Assembly: GCA_002717385.1 (NCBI GenBank)
Contig: PBDR01000013.1
Coordinates: 1 to 64,000, forward strand
Direction of reading: 5' to 3'
Length of the DNA stretch: 64,000 nt
Source of the DNA: Chloroflexota bacterium
GTDB taxonomy: Bacteria > Chloroflexota > Dehalococcoidia > Lucifugimonadales > Lucifugimonadaceae
The translations under genes and the position numbers were made by a program. Position 1 is the first letter of the stretch. The number at the start of each line of letters is the position of its first letter. This document shows positions 46,115 to 57,614 of the stretch, piece after piece. The notes beneath the pieces were generated by a model, which saw nothing but the letters and a program-made list of their open reading frames with translations, did no database searches and was not told the DNA's origin.

Positions 46115-47297
46115 CCATCCAGCTAGGTTGACTCAAATATTTCGATACAAGATTTAGGAAACTCGCTGAAGGTGCTCCATCCCAAGCACGATGGTCAAAA
46201 GTAAGATTTAATGAACCTACTGACCTCGGAAGTAATTTGTCATCAACATATAAAGGAAGAACATTGATATTTCCAACACCTAATATACCTATTTCAGGAG
46301 GATTCAAAAGAGGATTAAATGTATCTATATTATAAGATTCTAGTGTAGTAACAGAAAAAGAACTTCCTGACATTTTCTCTAAAGGTATGGAATTTGATCG
46401 GGATTGTCTTGCTAGTTCTCTAACTTCCAAAGCTATTTCTAAAAGTGATTTTTTATCAGCATTTTTTATTACAGGGACAATTAAACCATCTGTAACAGCC
46501 ATTGCTACGCCAATATTAATATCTTCTAATAATCTAATTTCATCACCTACTAAATGTGCGTTTGCCTCTCTTTGTTCCGATAAAGCTCGGGCTGTTGCTT
46601 TTAAAATTAAATCTTGATATTGAGGCCTTAATTTCTTTGATCTCCAACTAGAAATTAAATCCTTTTGAAATTCAACAGCATTAGTAACATCAACATTTCT
46701 AGTAAGGGTAACTGTAGGAATTTGAGAACTTTCTGTCATTCTTTTTGCAATAACTGACCTCAAACGTTCGAGCTTAACCGTTTTTGTTACTGGCAATAAA
46801 CTTTCAGGTAAAGAAATTTTACTTGGTATTTTATTGGAAAAATTTGTAATGTCTTCTTCTGTAATCCTCCCACCGGAACCGGTCCCTTCGACTTGATCTA
46901 TATTAACGTTAAGTTTTTTTGCTAATCTTCTTGCTCTGGGTGTAACAATTTTATTTTTTCCAGATTGAGGCTTTATTCTTTCAGAAGATTGCGATATATC
47001 AGGTTCTTGGGCTGCTACTTCATCACTTTTTTGCACAGGTAAATCATTATCCGTTTCACCTTGTACTAAAATATAACCTAAAACTGTTCCTACATTAACA
47101 ACTTTTCCTTCTTGAACATCAATTCTACCTAAAACCCCATCGGAAGTTGCTTCAACTTCAGAATTCACTTTGGAAGATTCAATTTCTACTAATTTGTCGC
47201 CTTTTTCAATAGGGTCCCCAACCGATTTGAGCCATTTCATTACTTGACCTTCATTCATTCCCATTCCCCATTGAGGTAATATTATTGGTGTCGACAT
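46107..47297 (-). CDS. Dihydrolipoyl acyltransferase (E2), acetoin/2-oxoacid dehydrogenase
   Basis: 396-aa E2. Lipoyl domain at the N-terminus with the lipoylated Lys in 'EIESSKVNSEVEA' near residue 47. A peripheral-subunit-binding domain follows (TPRARRLAKKLNVNIDQVEGTGSGGRITEEDI). The catalytic domain ends with the HRxxDG motif, FDHRAWDGAPSAS near residue 372. The lipoyl start resembles AcoC. It forms the core of the complex with the E1 genes upstream. Confidence 0.92.
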   Translation of the reverse strand: MSTPIILPQWGMGMNEGQVMKWLKSVGDPIEKGDKLVEIESSKVNSEVEATSDGVLGRIDVQEGKVVNVGTVLGYILVQGETDNDLPVQKSDEVAAQEPDISQSSERIKPQSGKNKIVTPRARRLAKKLNVNIDQVEGTGSGGRITEEDITNFSNKIPSKISLPESLLPVTKTVKLERLRSVIAKRMTESSQIPTVTLTRNVDVTNAVEFQKDLISSWRSKKLRPQYQDLILKATARALSEQREANAHLVGDEIRLLEDINIGVAMAVTDGLIVPVIKNADKKSLLEIALEVRELARQSRSNSIPLEKMSGSSFSVTTLESYNIDTFNPLLNPPEIGILGVGNINVLPLYVDDKLLPRSVGSLNLTFDHRAWDGAPSASFLNLVSKYLSQPSWMDE

Positions 47298-47332
47298 TCT
47301 AACTTAATCCTAAAAGCTTGATTATTAAAAAT

Positions 47333-48301
47333 TTAATCTTCTAATGTATTTTTAACAGCATTAGAGATTTTTGTAACATCAGGATAAACTAATTTCTCCA
47401 GAGATGGTGTAAAAGGAATATGTACTTGCTCAGAAGCTACCTTTTGAATAGGTGCCTGTAATGACCAAAAACCTTCTTGGGCAACTATAGATGCTATTTC
47501 GGAAGCGGCACTACAAACTTTATGAGCAGGATCAACTACAACTAATCTTCCTGTTTTCTCAACAGAATTTAATATTGTTTCTTTATCCAAGGGAACTAAT
47601 GTTCTAGGGTCTAAAACTTCGACAGAAATACCTTCTTTATGTAAATTTTCTGCAGCTGATATAGCATGATTTACAGCTCCTGCAATAGCTACAATCGTAC
47701 AATCCGTTCCTTCCCTAATAATATTTGCTTCCCCAAATGGAGTAATGTATTCTCCATCAGGAATTTCACCTCGCATACCAGCTAAAGTTCCATCCTCAAA
47801 AACAATTACAGGATCATCATCTCTAACGGCTGTCTTTAATAAACCTTTCATATCGGCAGGATTAGATGGCACCACAATTTTTATACCTGGCATATTCATA
47901 AACATAGGATAAGATCTATCAGAATGGTGAGCTGCAGCGCCTCCTCCGTACATCATCAAAGCTCGATACACCACTGGTAATGTGGCCTGTCCACCAAACA
48001 TATATCTCATCTTTGCAGCCTGACTTATAAGCTGGTCCATTGCGACCCACATAAAACTCGTCAATGTTTCAACAATTGGTCGAGACCCAACTAAAGAGGC
48101 TCCTATAGCGGCTCCAAAAAATCCATTCTCAGATAAAGGAGTATCAAGAACTCTTTTTTCACCAAACTCTGCTAATAAGTTAGCTGTACTTCCGTATACT
48201 GCTCGCCTAATATCCTCTCCCATAATAAAAACTCTCTCGTCACGTTTCATTTCTTCAATTGTTGCCTGGTTAATTGCCTCTCCAAATAAAGCCTGAGTCA
48301 T
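47333..48301 (-). CDS. E1 beta subunit, acetoin/pyruvate dehydrogenase-type
   Basis: 322-aa transketolase-like beta subunit. 'AINQATIEEMKRDERVFIMGEDI', 'RVLDTPLSENGFFGAAIGASLVGSRPIVE' and 'VPSNPADMKGLLKTAVRDDDPVIVFED' are conserved. The alpha subunit lies 47 nt upstream. Together they decarboxylate or cleave a 2-keto (or acetoin) substrate and transfer the acyl or acetaldehyde unit to lipoyl-E2. The neighbouring acoX favours acetoin. Confidence 0.92.
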   Translation of the reverse strand: MTQALFGEAINQATIEEMKRDERVFIMGEDIRRAVYGSTANLLAEFGEKRVLDTPLSENGFFGAAIGASLVGSRPIVETLTSFMWVAMDQLISQAAKMRYMFGGQATLPVVYRALMMYGGGAAAHHSDRSYPMFMNMPGIKIVVPSNPADMKGLLKTAVRDDDPVIVFEDGTLAGMRGEIPDGEYITPFGEANIIREGTDCTIVAIAGAVNHAISAAENLHKEGISVEVLDPRTLVPLDKETILNSVEKTGRLVVVDPAHKVCSAASEIASIVAQEGFWSLQAPIQKVASEQVHIPFTPSLEKLVYPDVTKISNAVKNTLED

Positions 48302-48348
48302 TTTCTTTCCTTTTCAAATATCATATTAATAATTTTTTTACCCAAATT

Positions 48349-49338
48349 TCAAGGACGTGGAATTGGGTTTGCCCACATATCTTCAAATAATTCATCTGGT
48401 TCTGGGAAGGGGCTATTCCGTGCAAAATCGACTGCTTCATCAACAAGTTTTTCGCTGTCTGATGCTATTGAATCACATTCTTCTCGAGAGGCAATATTAT
48501 TATTTATTAAATATTCCTCATGAATATTTATCGGGTCTCTTTTTCTCCATTGATCTATCTGATCAGTAGTCCTATATTCACCTCTCCTAACCCTTCCCAA
48601 TCCAAGTGAATGTTCTTCATATCTGTAGGTAAGCCCCTCGATAAGTGTTGGACCTTGTCCCGACCTAGCTCTTTCAACAGCAGCAACTGTCGCTTCATAC
48701 ATTGCGATTGCATCTTGTCCATCAACTAAAACACCAGGCATATTATAAGCAGATGCCCTGTCAGAAATATGATCTACTGCAACCGTTTCTTCATAAGAAG
48801 TAGTAACAGCAAATTGATTGTTCTCACACAAAAAAATCACTGGAAGATTCCATACTGAAGCCATATTCATTGATTCGTGACAAGCTCCTTGATTTGAAGC
48901 TCCATCACCAAAAAACACCATTGAAACAAAATCTTTTCCTTGTACTTTAGCTGAAAGTGCTGCACCAGTTGCAACTGGAACAGATGATGCAACTATACCA
49001 GATTCACCTAAAATACCTATTGAAAAATCTGCTAAATGCATAGATCCTCCCTTACCTTTACAGTATCCATCTACTCTTCCATAAAGTTCTGCCATGGCTT
49101 TTTTAACAGATCCTCCTTTTGCGAGAGGGTGTCCATGAGATCTATGGTTTCCTGCAATATAATCAGTGTCTCTCAAAGCTGCGCATGCACCGACTGCAAC
49201 TGCTTCTTCCCCAATATAAGGGTGAGCTGCTCCAGAAAATTCTCCTGCGGAATGAACTTCCATTACCTTCAGTTCAAAATTACGTATAATCCACATTCTG
49301 GTCAATATCATTATTAGCGTTTCTTTATTTATACTCAT
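48349..49338 (-). CDS. E1 alpha subunit, acetoin dehydrogenase-type
   Basis: 329-aa ThDP-dependent alpha subunit. The ThDP motif is FFGDGASNQGACHESMNMASVWNLPVIFLCENN (near 139-171), and 'GNHRSHGHPLAKGGSVKKAMAELYGR' holds the phosphorylatable-site loop region. 'AHPYIGEEAVAVGACAALRDTDYI' matches AcoA/TPP-dependent acetoin dehydrogenase alpha. First gene of the operon E1a-E1b-E2-acoX-IMPase-VOC. The 246-nt gap to gyrB holds its promoter. Substrate acetoin versus pyruvate not decided by sequence alone. Confidence 0.92.
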   Translation of the reverse strand: MSINKETLIMILTRMWIIRNFELKVMEVHSAGEFSGAAHPYIGEEAVAVGACAALRDTDYIAGNHRSHGHPLAKGGSVKKAMAELYGRVDGYCKGKGGSMHLADFSIGILGESGIVASSVPVATGAALSAKVQGKDFVSMVFFGDGASNQGACHESMNMASVWNLPVIFLCENNQFAVTTSYEETVAVDHISDRASAYNMPGVLVDGQDAIAMYEATVAAVERARSGQGPTLIEGLTYRYEEHSLGLGRVRRGEYRTTDQIDQWRKRDPINIHEEYLINNNIASREECDSIASDSEKLVDEAVDFARNSPFPEPDELFEDMWANPIPRP

Positions 49339-49413
49339 TAGAATTACTCTCGGATTAATTTTCGGTTCAATACTTTTATCTTTTATAAAATCCGATTATA
49401 ACCACTATCTTTC

Positions 49414-49442
49414 TTTTATGGTGAAAAAAAGCACCTATAAAA
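49414..49442. promoter_or_regulatory. Hairpin in the acoA-gyrB divergent region
   Basis: TTTTATGGTG (49414-49423) pairs with CACCTATAAAA (49432-49442) with one bulged base and an A-rich 8-nt loop. It lies 76 nt from the E1 alpha start and 143 nt from gyrB. Possible leader hairpin or terminator of antisense transcription. No other structure is seen in 49339-49584. Confidence 0.35.
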
Positions 49443-49563
49443 TATAGTAATTTCATCAGAGACAAACATCATTAAATATTTCCCTACTTGATGATAAAAT
49501 AATATTAAGTCTACATATAGTAAATCATTACATGAATATTTAATTTTTGTTACGGCTTTTTAA

Positions 49564-52038
<2,475 letters not shown>

Positions 52039-52043
52039 ACTTT

Positions 52044-52604
52044 TTATACCAAACTGATATTGCCTGTTTCCGAAGCTTCCAATATTTTGAATAAGGGTAT
52101 CTTTTTTTTATTTAATTTTTCCAACGCACCTTGTTGACGATCAAGTATTGTTAAAGCCAAAACCACTTCACAATCCATTTCTTCTACTGTTTCAATCGAG
52201 TTTAATAAGCTTGATCCGGTAGATAAAGTGTCATCAAAAATTGCAACCTTCATTCCAGGTTTAACTAACCCTTCAATTTTACGATTAGTTCCATAATTTT
52301 TAGCTTCTGTCCTAACAAAAAAACCATATAAATTAATTTTTTCAAAGTAACATTTCAACGTTAATGCACCAACAATCGGAACAGCAGCAACGGAAGGCCC
52401 CCCAAAAGCATCGGCTTTATATTCAATTATTTTTTTTATAAAAATTTTTGTGATTAAATTAACACTATATGGATCCATAGAAAGAAGTCTTCCATCAAAA
52501 TAGTACGAACTTTTTTTTCCTGAAGACAAGGTAAATTTTCCAAATTTTATCGCTTCTAATTCTTTGGCTCTTTTATATAGTTTCTTAGTTTCGTTTTTAA
52601 ACAT
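52044..52604 (-). CDS. pyrE: Orotate phosphoribosyltransferase
   Basis: 186-aa type I PRTase. The PRPP motif is VAIFDDTLSTGSSLL near 118-132. 'FTLSSGKKSSYYFDGRLLSMDP' near the N-terminus is the orotate-side loop. It makes OMP from orotate and PRPP in pyrimidine synthesis. The start ATG shares its A with the nadD stop (TAATG). Slightly short compared with the 200-215 aa usual. Confidence 0.93.
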   Translation of the reverse strand: MFKNETKKLYKRAKELEAIKFGKFTLSSGKKSSYYFDGRLLSMDPYSVNLITKIFIKKIIEYKADAFGGPSVAAVPIVGALTLKCYFEKINLYGFFVRTEAKNYGTNRKIEGLVKPGMKVAIFDDTLSTGSSLLNSIETVEEMDCEVVLALTILDRQQGALEKLNKKKIPLFKILEASETGNISLV

Positions 52605-53203
52605 TACCTTTTATACAATCCTCTTTTAATGATAATTTCTTCTACCTGCCGTGGAACTAAATTCTCAATACTTAAATTCTTATCGATATATTCTCTTATT
52701 TTTGTGGAGGAAATATCAATTCTTGGACCTGCAATATTTACAATGTTTTTATAAAAATCATTCTTGGACTTCTTCACAAGAAATTTTTTGTTTTCTCTTT
52801 TATACACTGCAATAGTACAAATTTTTTTTATTTCTTCAGATTTATACCATTTATCCATTTTGTTAATAGAATCTTCTCCAACGATTAGATATATATTCTC
52901 GACTTTAGGATAAAGTTTAATTAAATCACTAAGGGTATCTATTGTATAAGTATGTTTTTCGCGTTTTATATCTATATCGCAAGTTTGTATATTACTTAGA
53001 TTTGATATAGACACATTTATCATATCCAGTCTATCTATTGAAGTAGCATAAGGGCCGCTGTTTTTCATCCATTGATCATACACAGGTATGAAAAGTAAAA
53101 TATCCAAGTGCAATTGTTTCTGCGCTAATAAACTTATTTTTATATGTCCGTTATGAATTGGATCAAAACTTCCTCCAAATATTCCCAAATTTTTTAATGC
53201 CAT
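52604..53203 (-). CDS. nadD: Nicotinate-nucleotide adenylyltransferase
   Basis: 199-aa NadD. The GIFGGSFDPIHNGHIKIS opening carries the (H/T)xGH nucleotidyltransferase motif, and ISSTKIREYI near residue 175 is the second signature. It makes nicotinate adenine dinucleotide in NAD synthesis. Overlaps obgE by 10 nt and pyrE by 1 nt, one compact operon obgE-nadD-pyrE. Confidence 0.95.
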   Translation of the reverse strand: MALKNLGIFGGSFDPIHNGHIKISLLAQKQLHLDILLFIPVYDQWMKNSGPYATSIDRLDMINVSISNLSNIQTCDIDIKREKHTYTIDTLSDLIKLYPKVENIYLIVGEDSINKMDKWYKSEEIKKICTIAVYKRENKKFLVKKSKNDFYKNIVNIAGPRIDISSTKIREYIDKNLSIENLVPRQVEEIIIKRGLYKR

Positions 53204-54480
53204 TCAAAATTCCATTCACTTACCAAAACAGTATCTCCGGGTTTAATTCCTAATTTTCGTAATGAATCATTTACTCCCATTCGTTCAAGTCTTCCTTGAA
53301 ATTGTATTAGTGTAGACCAGTCATTTAAGTCGCTACCTTGAGCAATTCTAATTGCTCGTGGATGTATAATTTTATATTGATTTTCAGTTTCCTTAATTAC
53401 TGAATCAAATTCATTTTTTATTCTTGGGTGTATCATATTTATCTCTTCTATCTCCGTTTGGTGAAGTTTTAATGTTTTTTTTATTTTAACTTCTTTAATT
53501 TTTTTCGTTATTGATTGAAGTAAAACGTCAATTCCTTTCATGGATAAAGCAGAGACAAAAAGAGTCTCAATATTAATCTTGGCATTTTTAATCATTACTA
53601 ATATTTCATTTTTTAAGATTTCAACATCATCTAAATCAACTTTATTTATAACTAAAATTTGTGGACGATCAAGGAGAGTTTTATCAAATTTTTTCATTTC
53701 ATTATTAATAATATTAATATTTTCAGGAATATTTTCTGATGTTCCGTCTACTAAATGAATCAATATTTTCGTCCTTTGAATATGTTTTAAAAAGTCATGT
53801 CCAATTCCAACTCCCATATGTGCATCTTTAATTAACCCAGGAATATCCACTAATACAAATTCTTCTAAATCATTTATTACAGTTCCAAGCTTTGGTTCTA
53901 GAGTGGTGAAAGGATAGTCCCCAACTTTAGGTTTTGCCGAAGTCATTGATCTTAGAAGGCTTGATTTTCCTGCATTTGGCATTCCAATAATACCTACATC
54001 AGCTAATAATTTTAACTCCAAGCTAACAATTGTTTCTTTTCCAGCTTCACCAGATTCAGCTAATAAAGGTTCTCGGTTAATTGAAGATGTAAATTTTGCA
54101 TTTCCTAATCCACCTCTTCCACCTTTTATTAGGATAATATTTTTTTTTGGATGGTCTAAATCTATCGTTTCTACTATTCCATTTTCATTTTTGAATGATA
54201 ATACTGTACCAACTGGTACTTGAATTTCAATACTTTTACCATTAAAACCTTGTTTCTTAGTGGTACCCCCATTCCCTCCATTTCCAGCCGAAAAATGTCT
54301 TTTATATGAAAATCTTGAAAGTGTTTTTACTGAAGTATCGCTAACAAAAATTACATTTCCACCATTTCCACCATTTCCACCTGAAGGACCTGCAAGAGGA
54401 TTATGAGGTTCTCTTGCAAAAGAAACTATACCATTACCTCCGTTTCCAGATTTAACTGTTATTTTTGCAGAATCTATCAT
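53194..54480 (-). CDS. obgE: GTPase ObgE/CgtA
   Basis: 428-aa Obg GTPase. The Gly-rich Obg fold is at the N-terminus (KSGNGGNGIVSFAREPHNPLAGPSGGNGGNGGNVIFVSDTS). The G domain follows with GMPNAGKSSLL, DIPGLI and NKVD. A short C-terminal OCT-type domain is present (residues ~355-428). It functions in ribosome assembly and stress control. Sits next to the likely origin, directly downstream of dnaA in the same direction. Confidence 0.97.
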   Translation of the reverse strand: MIDSAKITVKSGNGGNGIVSFAREPHNPLAGPSGGNGGNGGNVIFVSDTSVKTLSRFSYKRHFSAGNGGNGGTTKKQGFNGKSIEIQVPVGTVLSFKNENGIVETIDLDHPKKNIILIKGGRGGLGNAKFTSSINREPLLAESGEAGKETIVSLELKLLADVGIIGMPNAGKSSLLRSMTSAKPKVGDYPFTTLEPKLGTVINDLEEFVLVDIPGLIKDAHMGVGIGHDFLKHIQRTKILIHLVDGTSENIPENINIINNEMKKFDKTLLDRPQILVINKVDLDDVEILKNEILVMIKNAKINIETLFVSALSMKGIDVLLQSITKKIKEVKIKKTLKLHQTEIEEINMIHPRIKNEFDSVIKETENQYKIIHPRAIRIAQGSDLNDWSTLIQFQGRLERMGVNDSLRKLGIKPGDTVLVSEWNFEWH

Positions 54481-54690
54481 TATTAAATATTTAATTATTT
54501 AAAATTTATTTAAGTAAATATTTAAAATAATAAAACTAATCATATGAGTTATGTGAATAAACAAATATCTTTATGAATAAAATAATTGTGAATAAAAGAT
54601 TGTATCTACTGTTAAATTTTAAAAGAACCTGAAATTTATGTGAAATTAAATTTCATATGAAGTCCGATAATTTTTTTTATTCACACAGAA
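54481..54690. other. Likely chromosomal replication origin (oriC) with DnaA boxes
   Basis: The 200-nt gap between dnaA and obgE holds three exact TTATNCACA-type boxes: TGTGAATAA at 54552-54560 and 54587-54595, and TTATTCACA at 54677-54685. A fourth one-mismatch copy is at 54572-54580. The nearby 54481-54550 stretch is extremely A/T-rich, with almost no G or C, and would serve as unwinding element. Position beside dnaA is the common bacterial arrangement. The gap upstream of dnaA has no such boxes. Confidence 0.75.
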
Positions 54691-56024
54691 ACATTAATTA
54701 ATTCACGAATTTCAAGGATTTTTTCTCTTAGAATCAAATCTCTTTTTATCTGTTTTTCTATAGCTTTTTGAGCATATATTACTGTTGAATGATCTTTTCC
54801 TCCCAACATTTGTGCTACAGCAGTTGATGTCATGTGTGCGTCTTCTCTCAATAAATACATGGTTATTCTTCTTGCCTGAGTAGATTTCTGATCTCTTTTA
54901 TTACTTTTTATTACTTCAATAGGTACACCTGTATATTTTTCAATAACATGAAGAATTTGTTTTGGATTTATTGTGTTTTCGGAACTTTGAGAAAATAAAT
55001 TTTTAATGGCGTATTCTGCTAAATCAAGAGATATTTTTTTACCAACAAGATCGGAATATGCAATTATACGATTAATTGACCCTTCTAAATCTCGGATGTT
55101 TTTATATTTTTTTTCAGAGATCATTTCAAGTATTTCGTGATCAATATCCAGGTAATTTGATTTATGTTTTAAAATAGCTAACCGAGTTTCAATGTCAGGT
55201 GGTTGTATATCTAACTCAAGTCCTCCAGATAGTCTAGAACTAATTCTTTCTTGTAATTTAATTCTTTTTGATGGTTCGTCTCCGCTAATAACGATTTGTT
55301 TTGCTGAAAGATGAAGCTCATTGAATGTATGAAAGAATCCTTCTTGGGTTTGTTCTTTTGTTGAAATAAATTGAATATCATCAATCAAAAGAGCATCAAG
55401 GTTTCTGTATTTTTTTCTAAATATTGCAGTTTTACCTTCTCGTATAGATTTAATGTATTCATTTGTAAATGTTTCTGATGTTAGATAAATTATTTTTTTT
55501 CCTTTTTTGACTAATTCATGACCAATAGAGTGTAATAGGTGTGTTTTTCCAAGTCCCACTTCGGAATATAAATAAAGAGGATTGTATACTTTTCCAGGAT
55601 TTTCAGAAACTTTTAAAGCTGCAGCTAGAGCTAATTCATTATTTGATCCTCGTATAAAATTTTTAAAAGTAAAGTATTTGTTAAGTTTTGGAGAGTCATT
55701 ATTTTTAGCTTTATCTTGTGTAATTTTGTTTGTTTTATCCCTTTCAGGTAATTGAGAATGTTGGGAGCTATTTGAAACTTTGAATACAATTTCAATATTT
55801 TGTTTACTAATTTTATAAACGGCTTTAGAAATGGTTGAATATAATCTCTTCTCAAGCATTTCTGCTGCAAAAGGACTTGAGGTGTAAATGGTAAGTTTAT
55901 TGTCTGATAAAGAATCGGCTACGGTATGTTTTAACCATGTTTCAAAGTTTGGCCTAGGAATTTCTAATTCCAAAAGACCTAAGGTAGCGGACCATATTGT
56001 TTTTGCATTGTTTGTTGGTAACAT
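54681..56024 (-). CDS. dnaA: Chromosomal replication initiator DnaA
   Basis: 447-aa DnaA. N-terminal domain, then AAA+ core with Walker A 'EVGLGKTHLLHS' (near 155-166) and Walker B 'ALLIDDIQFI'. The C-terminal DNA-binding domain has the DnaA signature HMTSTAVAQMLGGKDHSTVIYAQKAIEK near 400-427. The frame extends to a GTG at 56051, but the ATG at 56024 has an AAAGGA site six nt upstream and the conserved start follows. The region between this gene and fmt has no DnaA boxes. Confidence 0.97.
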   Translation of the reverse strand: MLPTNNAKTIWSATLGLLELEIPRPNFETWLKHTVADSLSDNKLTIYTSSPFAAEMLEKRLYSTISKAVYKISKQNIEIVFKVSNSSQHSQLPERDKTNKITQDKAKNNDSPKLNKYFTFKNFIRGSNNELALAAALKVSENPGKVYNPLYLYSEVGLGKTHLLHSIGHELVKKGKKIIYLTSETFTNEYIKSIREGKTAIFRKKYRNLDALLIDDIQFISTKEQTQEGFFHTFNELHLSAKQIVISGDEPSKRIKLQERISSRLSGGLELDIQPPDIETRLAILKHKSNYLDIDHEILEMISEKKYKNIRDLEGSINRIIAYSDLVGKKISLDLAEYAIKNLFSQSSENTINPKQILHVIEKYTGVPIEVIKSNKRDQKSTQARRITMYLLREDAHMTSTAVAQMLGGKDHSTVIYAQKAIEKQIKRDLILREKILEIRELINVSV

Positions 56025-56375
56025 TTGATCCTTTCTTGGGACGAAAAACACCTTACCGATGTGTCTCTCGGATTAAAATTTAATATTTTATTAGGGGGAT
56101 ATGTAATCAGTGAATAGGTGCGTTAGAGAAACAAAGAACCCCTACATTTTTGTAACGGACTCTGACACCAACTGATGTAAAATAAGTTAAATCTTTTTGG
56201 ACCTAAAAAGCAACAGATTTTTTATGAAATCTATCAATTTTATTTTTTTTTTTGACACAATTAATTTCAGAAAATAAAAAAATATGATTGTTTTAGATCA
56301 AAAGTTTTATTTTGAAATTTAATTTATTATAAACGCGCTTTGAAGCGCGTTTAAGGTAAAAGGTCATTTAAGAAA
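56025..56375. other. Non-coding region between divergent dnaA and fmt
   Basis: 351 nt without a gene. It contains the dnaA promoter region, long A/T tracts and one GC-rich hairpin at 56331-56352 just before fmt. An AGATTT...AAATCT inverted repeat occurs near 56216-56235. No DnaA-box consensus, tRNA or ORF of interest is seen. Confidence 0.5.
56331..56352. promoter_or_regulatory. GC-rich hairpin before fmt
   Basis: AAACGCGC (56331-56338), loop TTTGAA, GCGCGTTT (56345-56352): a perfect 8-bp stem, extendable by one T-A pair. It stands out in very AT-rich DNA and ends 23 nt before the fmt start. No U-run follows, so it is not a standard terminator. It could be a leader structure controlling fmt translation or a protein-binding palindrome. 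Confidence 0.5.
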
Positions 56376-57311
56376 ATGAAGTTAGTATTTTTTGGATCGT
56401 CAGAAAACTCTGCAGAAGTTTTAAAATTTATTATTTCAAAAAAATATAATATAGAAATTATAGTAACCCGAAAACGAAAACCCAAAGGACGTGGACTTAA
56501 ATTGATTTCTAATCCTTTAGAAGATGTAGCAAATCAAAATAAAATAAAATTACTCGAAACAGATGATTTAAATGATCCAAATGTTATTAATGAACTAAAA
56601 TCTTTAAAACCAGATATTTTTCTAATAGTATCGTTCGGAAAATTATTGTCACAGAAAATTCTTGATATACCTTTAAGGGGAGTCATAAATATACATCCTT
56701 CATTACTGCCACTATATCGTGGTCCAAGTCCGATCTCATCTGTGATTTTAGATGGGGTAAAACAAACAGGAGTAACAATTATGCTTTTGGATAAAGGTAT
56801 CGATACAGGACCGATTTTAATTCAATCAGATCCTGTTATGCTTTTTGGGAATGAAACTACTTCGGAATTATCAAAAGATCTTTTTCTTAAGGGTTCTGAG
56901 TTACTTGTCGAGATATTAGATAAATATTACCAAGGTAAAGTTAATTTTACAGAACAAGACCATAAATTTGCGACTTATACTAATTTAATTAAAGCAAATG
57001 AAGGAGAAATAAATTGGCAAGAAAATGCAGATTATATTTTCAAGCGATACAGAGCATTTGATAAATGGCCTGGGATTTTTACTTTTTGGAAAGGGAAAAG
57101 AATTAAGCTAATTGAATTAGAAATTTTCAAAAATAACTTTCAAAAAATTAAACCAGGAAATATTATTCTTTATGATAAAAATTTACTGATAGGAACTGGT
57201 TCGTGTCCATTAAGAATTTTTTCTTTACAACTTGAAGGTAAGAAAATATCGAAAAGTTTTGACTTTGTTAGAGGTTATAAAGAAATTTTAAATCAAACAC
57301 TACCATCATAA
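56376..57311 (+). CDS. fmt: Methionyl-tRNA formyltransferase
   Basis: 311-aa formyltransferase. 'NIHPSLLPLYRGPSPISSVILDGVKQTGVTIMLLDKGIDTGPIL' contains the HPSLLP-x2-RG catalytic signature and the Asp of the active site (D in GIDTGPIL). The C-terminal domain is the tRNA-binding OB-fold-like region. It formylates initiator Met-tRNA with 10-formyl-THF. The frame overlaps the convergent NIPSNAP gene by 19 nt. Confidence 0.95.
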   Translation: MKLVFFGSSENSAEVLKFIISKKYNIEIIVTRKRKPKGRGLKLISNPLEDVANQNKIKLLETDDLNDPNVINELKSLKPDIFLIVSFGKLLSQKILDIPLRGVINIHPSLLPLYRGPSPISSVILDGVKQTGVTIMLLDKGIDTGPILIQSDPVMLFGNETTSELSKDLFLKGSELLVEILDKYYQGKVNFTEQDHKFATYTNLIKANEGEINWQENADYIFKRYRAFDKWPGIFTFWKGKRIKLIELEIFKNNFQKIKPGNIILYDKNLLIGTGSCPLRIFSLQLEGKKISKSFDFVRGYKEILNQTLPS

Positions 57312-57595
57312 ATTAATTTTATTTCTCTATGGGAAATATGGCCTCTTACAAAATCAACATTTTTTTTCCACCACTCACTTCCATAAAAAGAATCCTCTTT
57401 TTGCTTAATGTTTTTTATTGAATTACCGTAAGATCTGATCCAAATAAACTGAGTGTTTTCTTCATTAACCCAATAACTTTCAACTTTAATACCGTGTTTT
57501 TCCATCAATGGGATTAGTTTGTTTTCGAATAGCGTAAGCCAACTATCCATTTGTCCTGAGTTCATTGTGTATGTTCTTAGATGTGCTATTTTCAT
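57293..57595 (-). CDS. NIPSNAP family protein
   Basis: 100-aa dimeric alpha/beta-barrel type protein. 'KIAHLRTYTMNSGQMDSWLTLFENKLIPLMEKHGIKVESYWV' followed by 'FIWIRSYG' is the NIPSNAP pattern. The ATG at 57595 with AGGTG nearby is chosen over an upstream ATG at 57652 that would add 19 residues unlike the family. Function unknown in bacteria. Transcribed after the OsmC-family gene. Confidence 0.8.
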   Translation of the reverse strand: MKIAHLRTYTMNSGQMDSWLTLFENKLIPLMEKHGIKVESYWVNEENTQFIWIRSYGNSIKNIKQKEDSFYGSEWWKKNVDFVRGHISHREIKLIYDGSV

Positions 57596-57614
57596 TATTT
57601 CACCTATAAATTTA

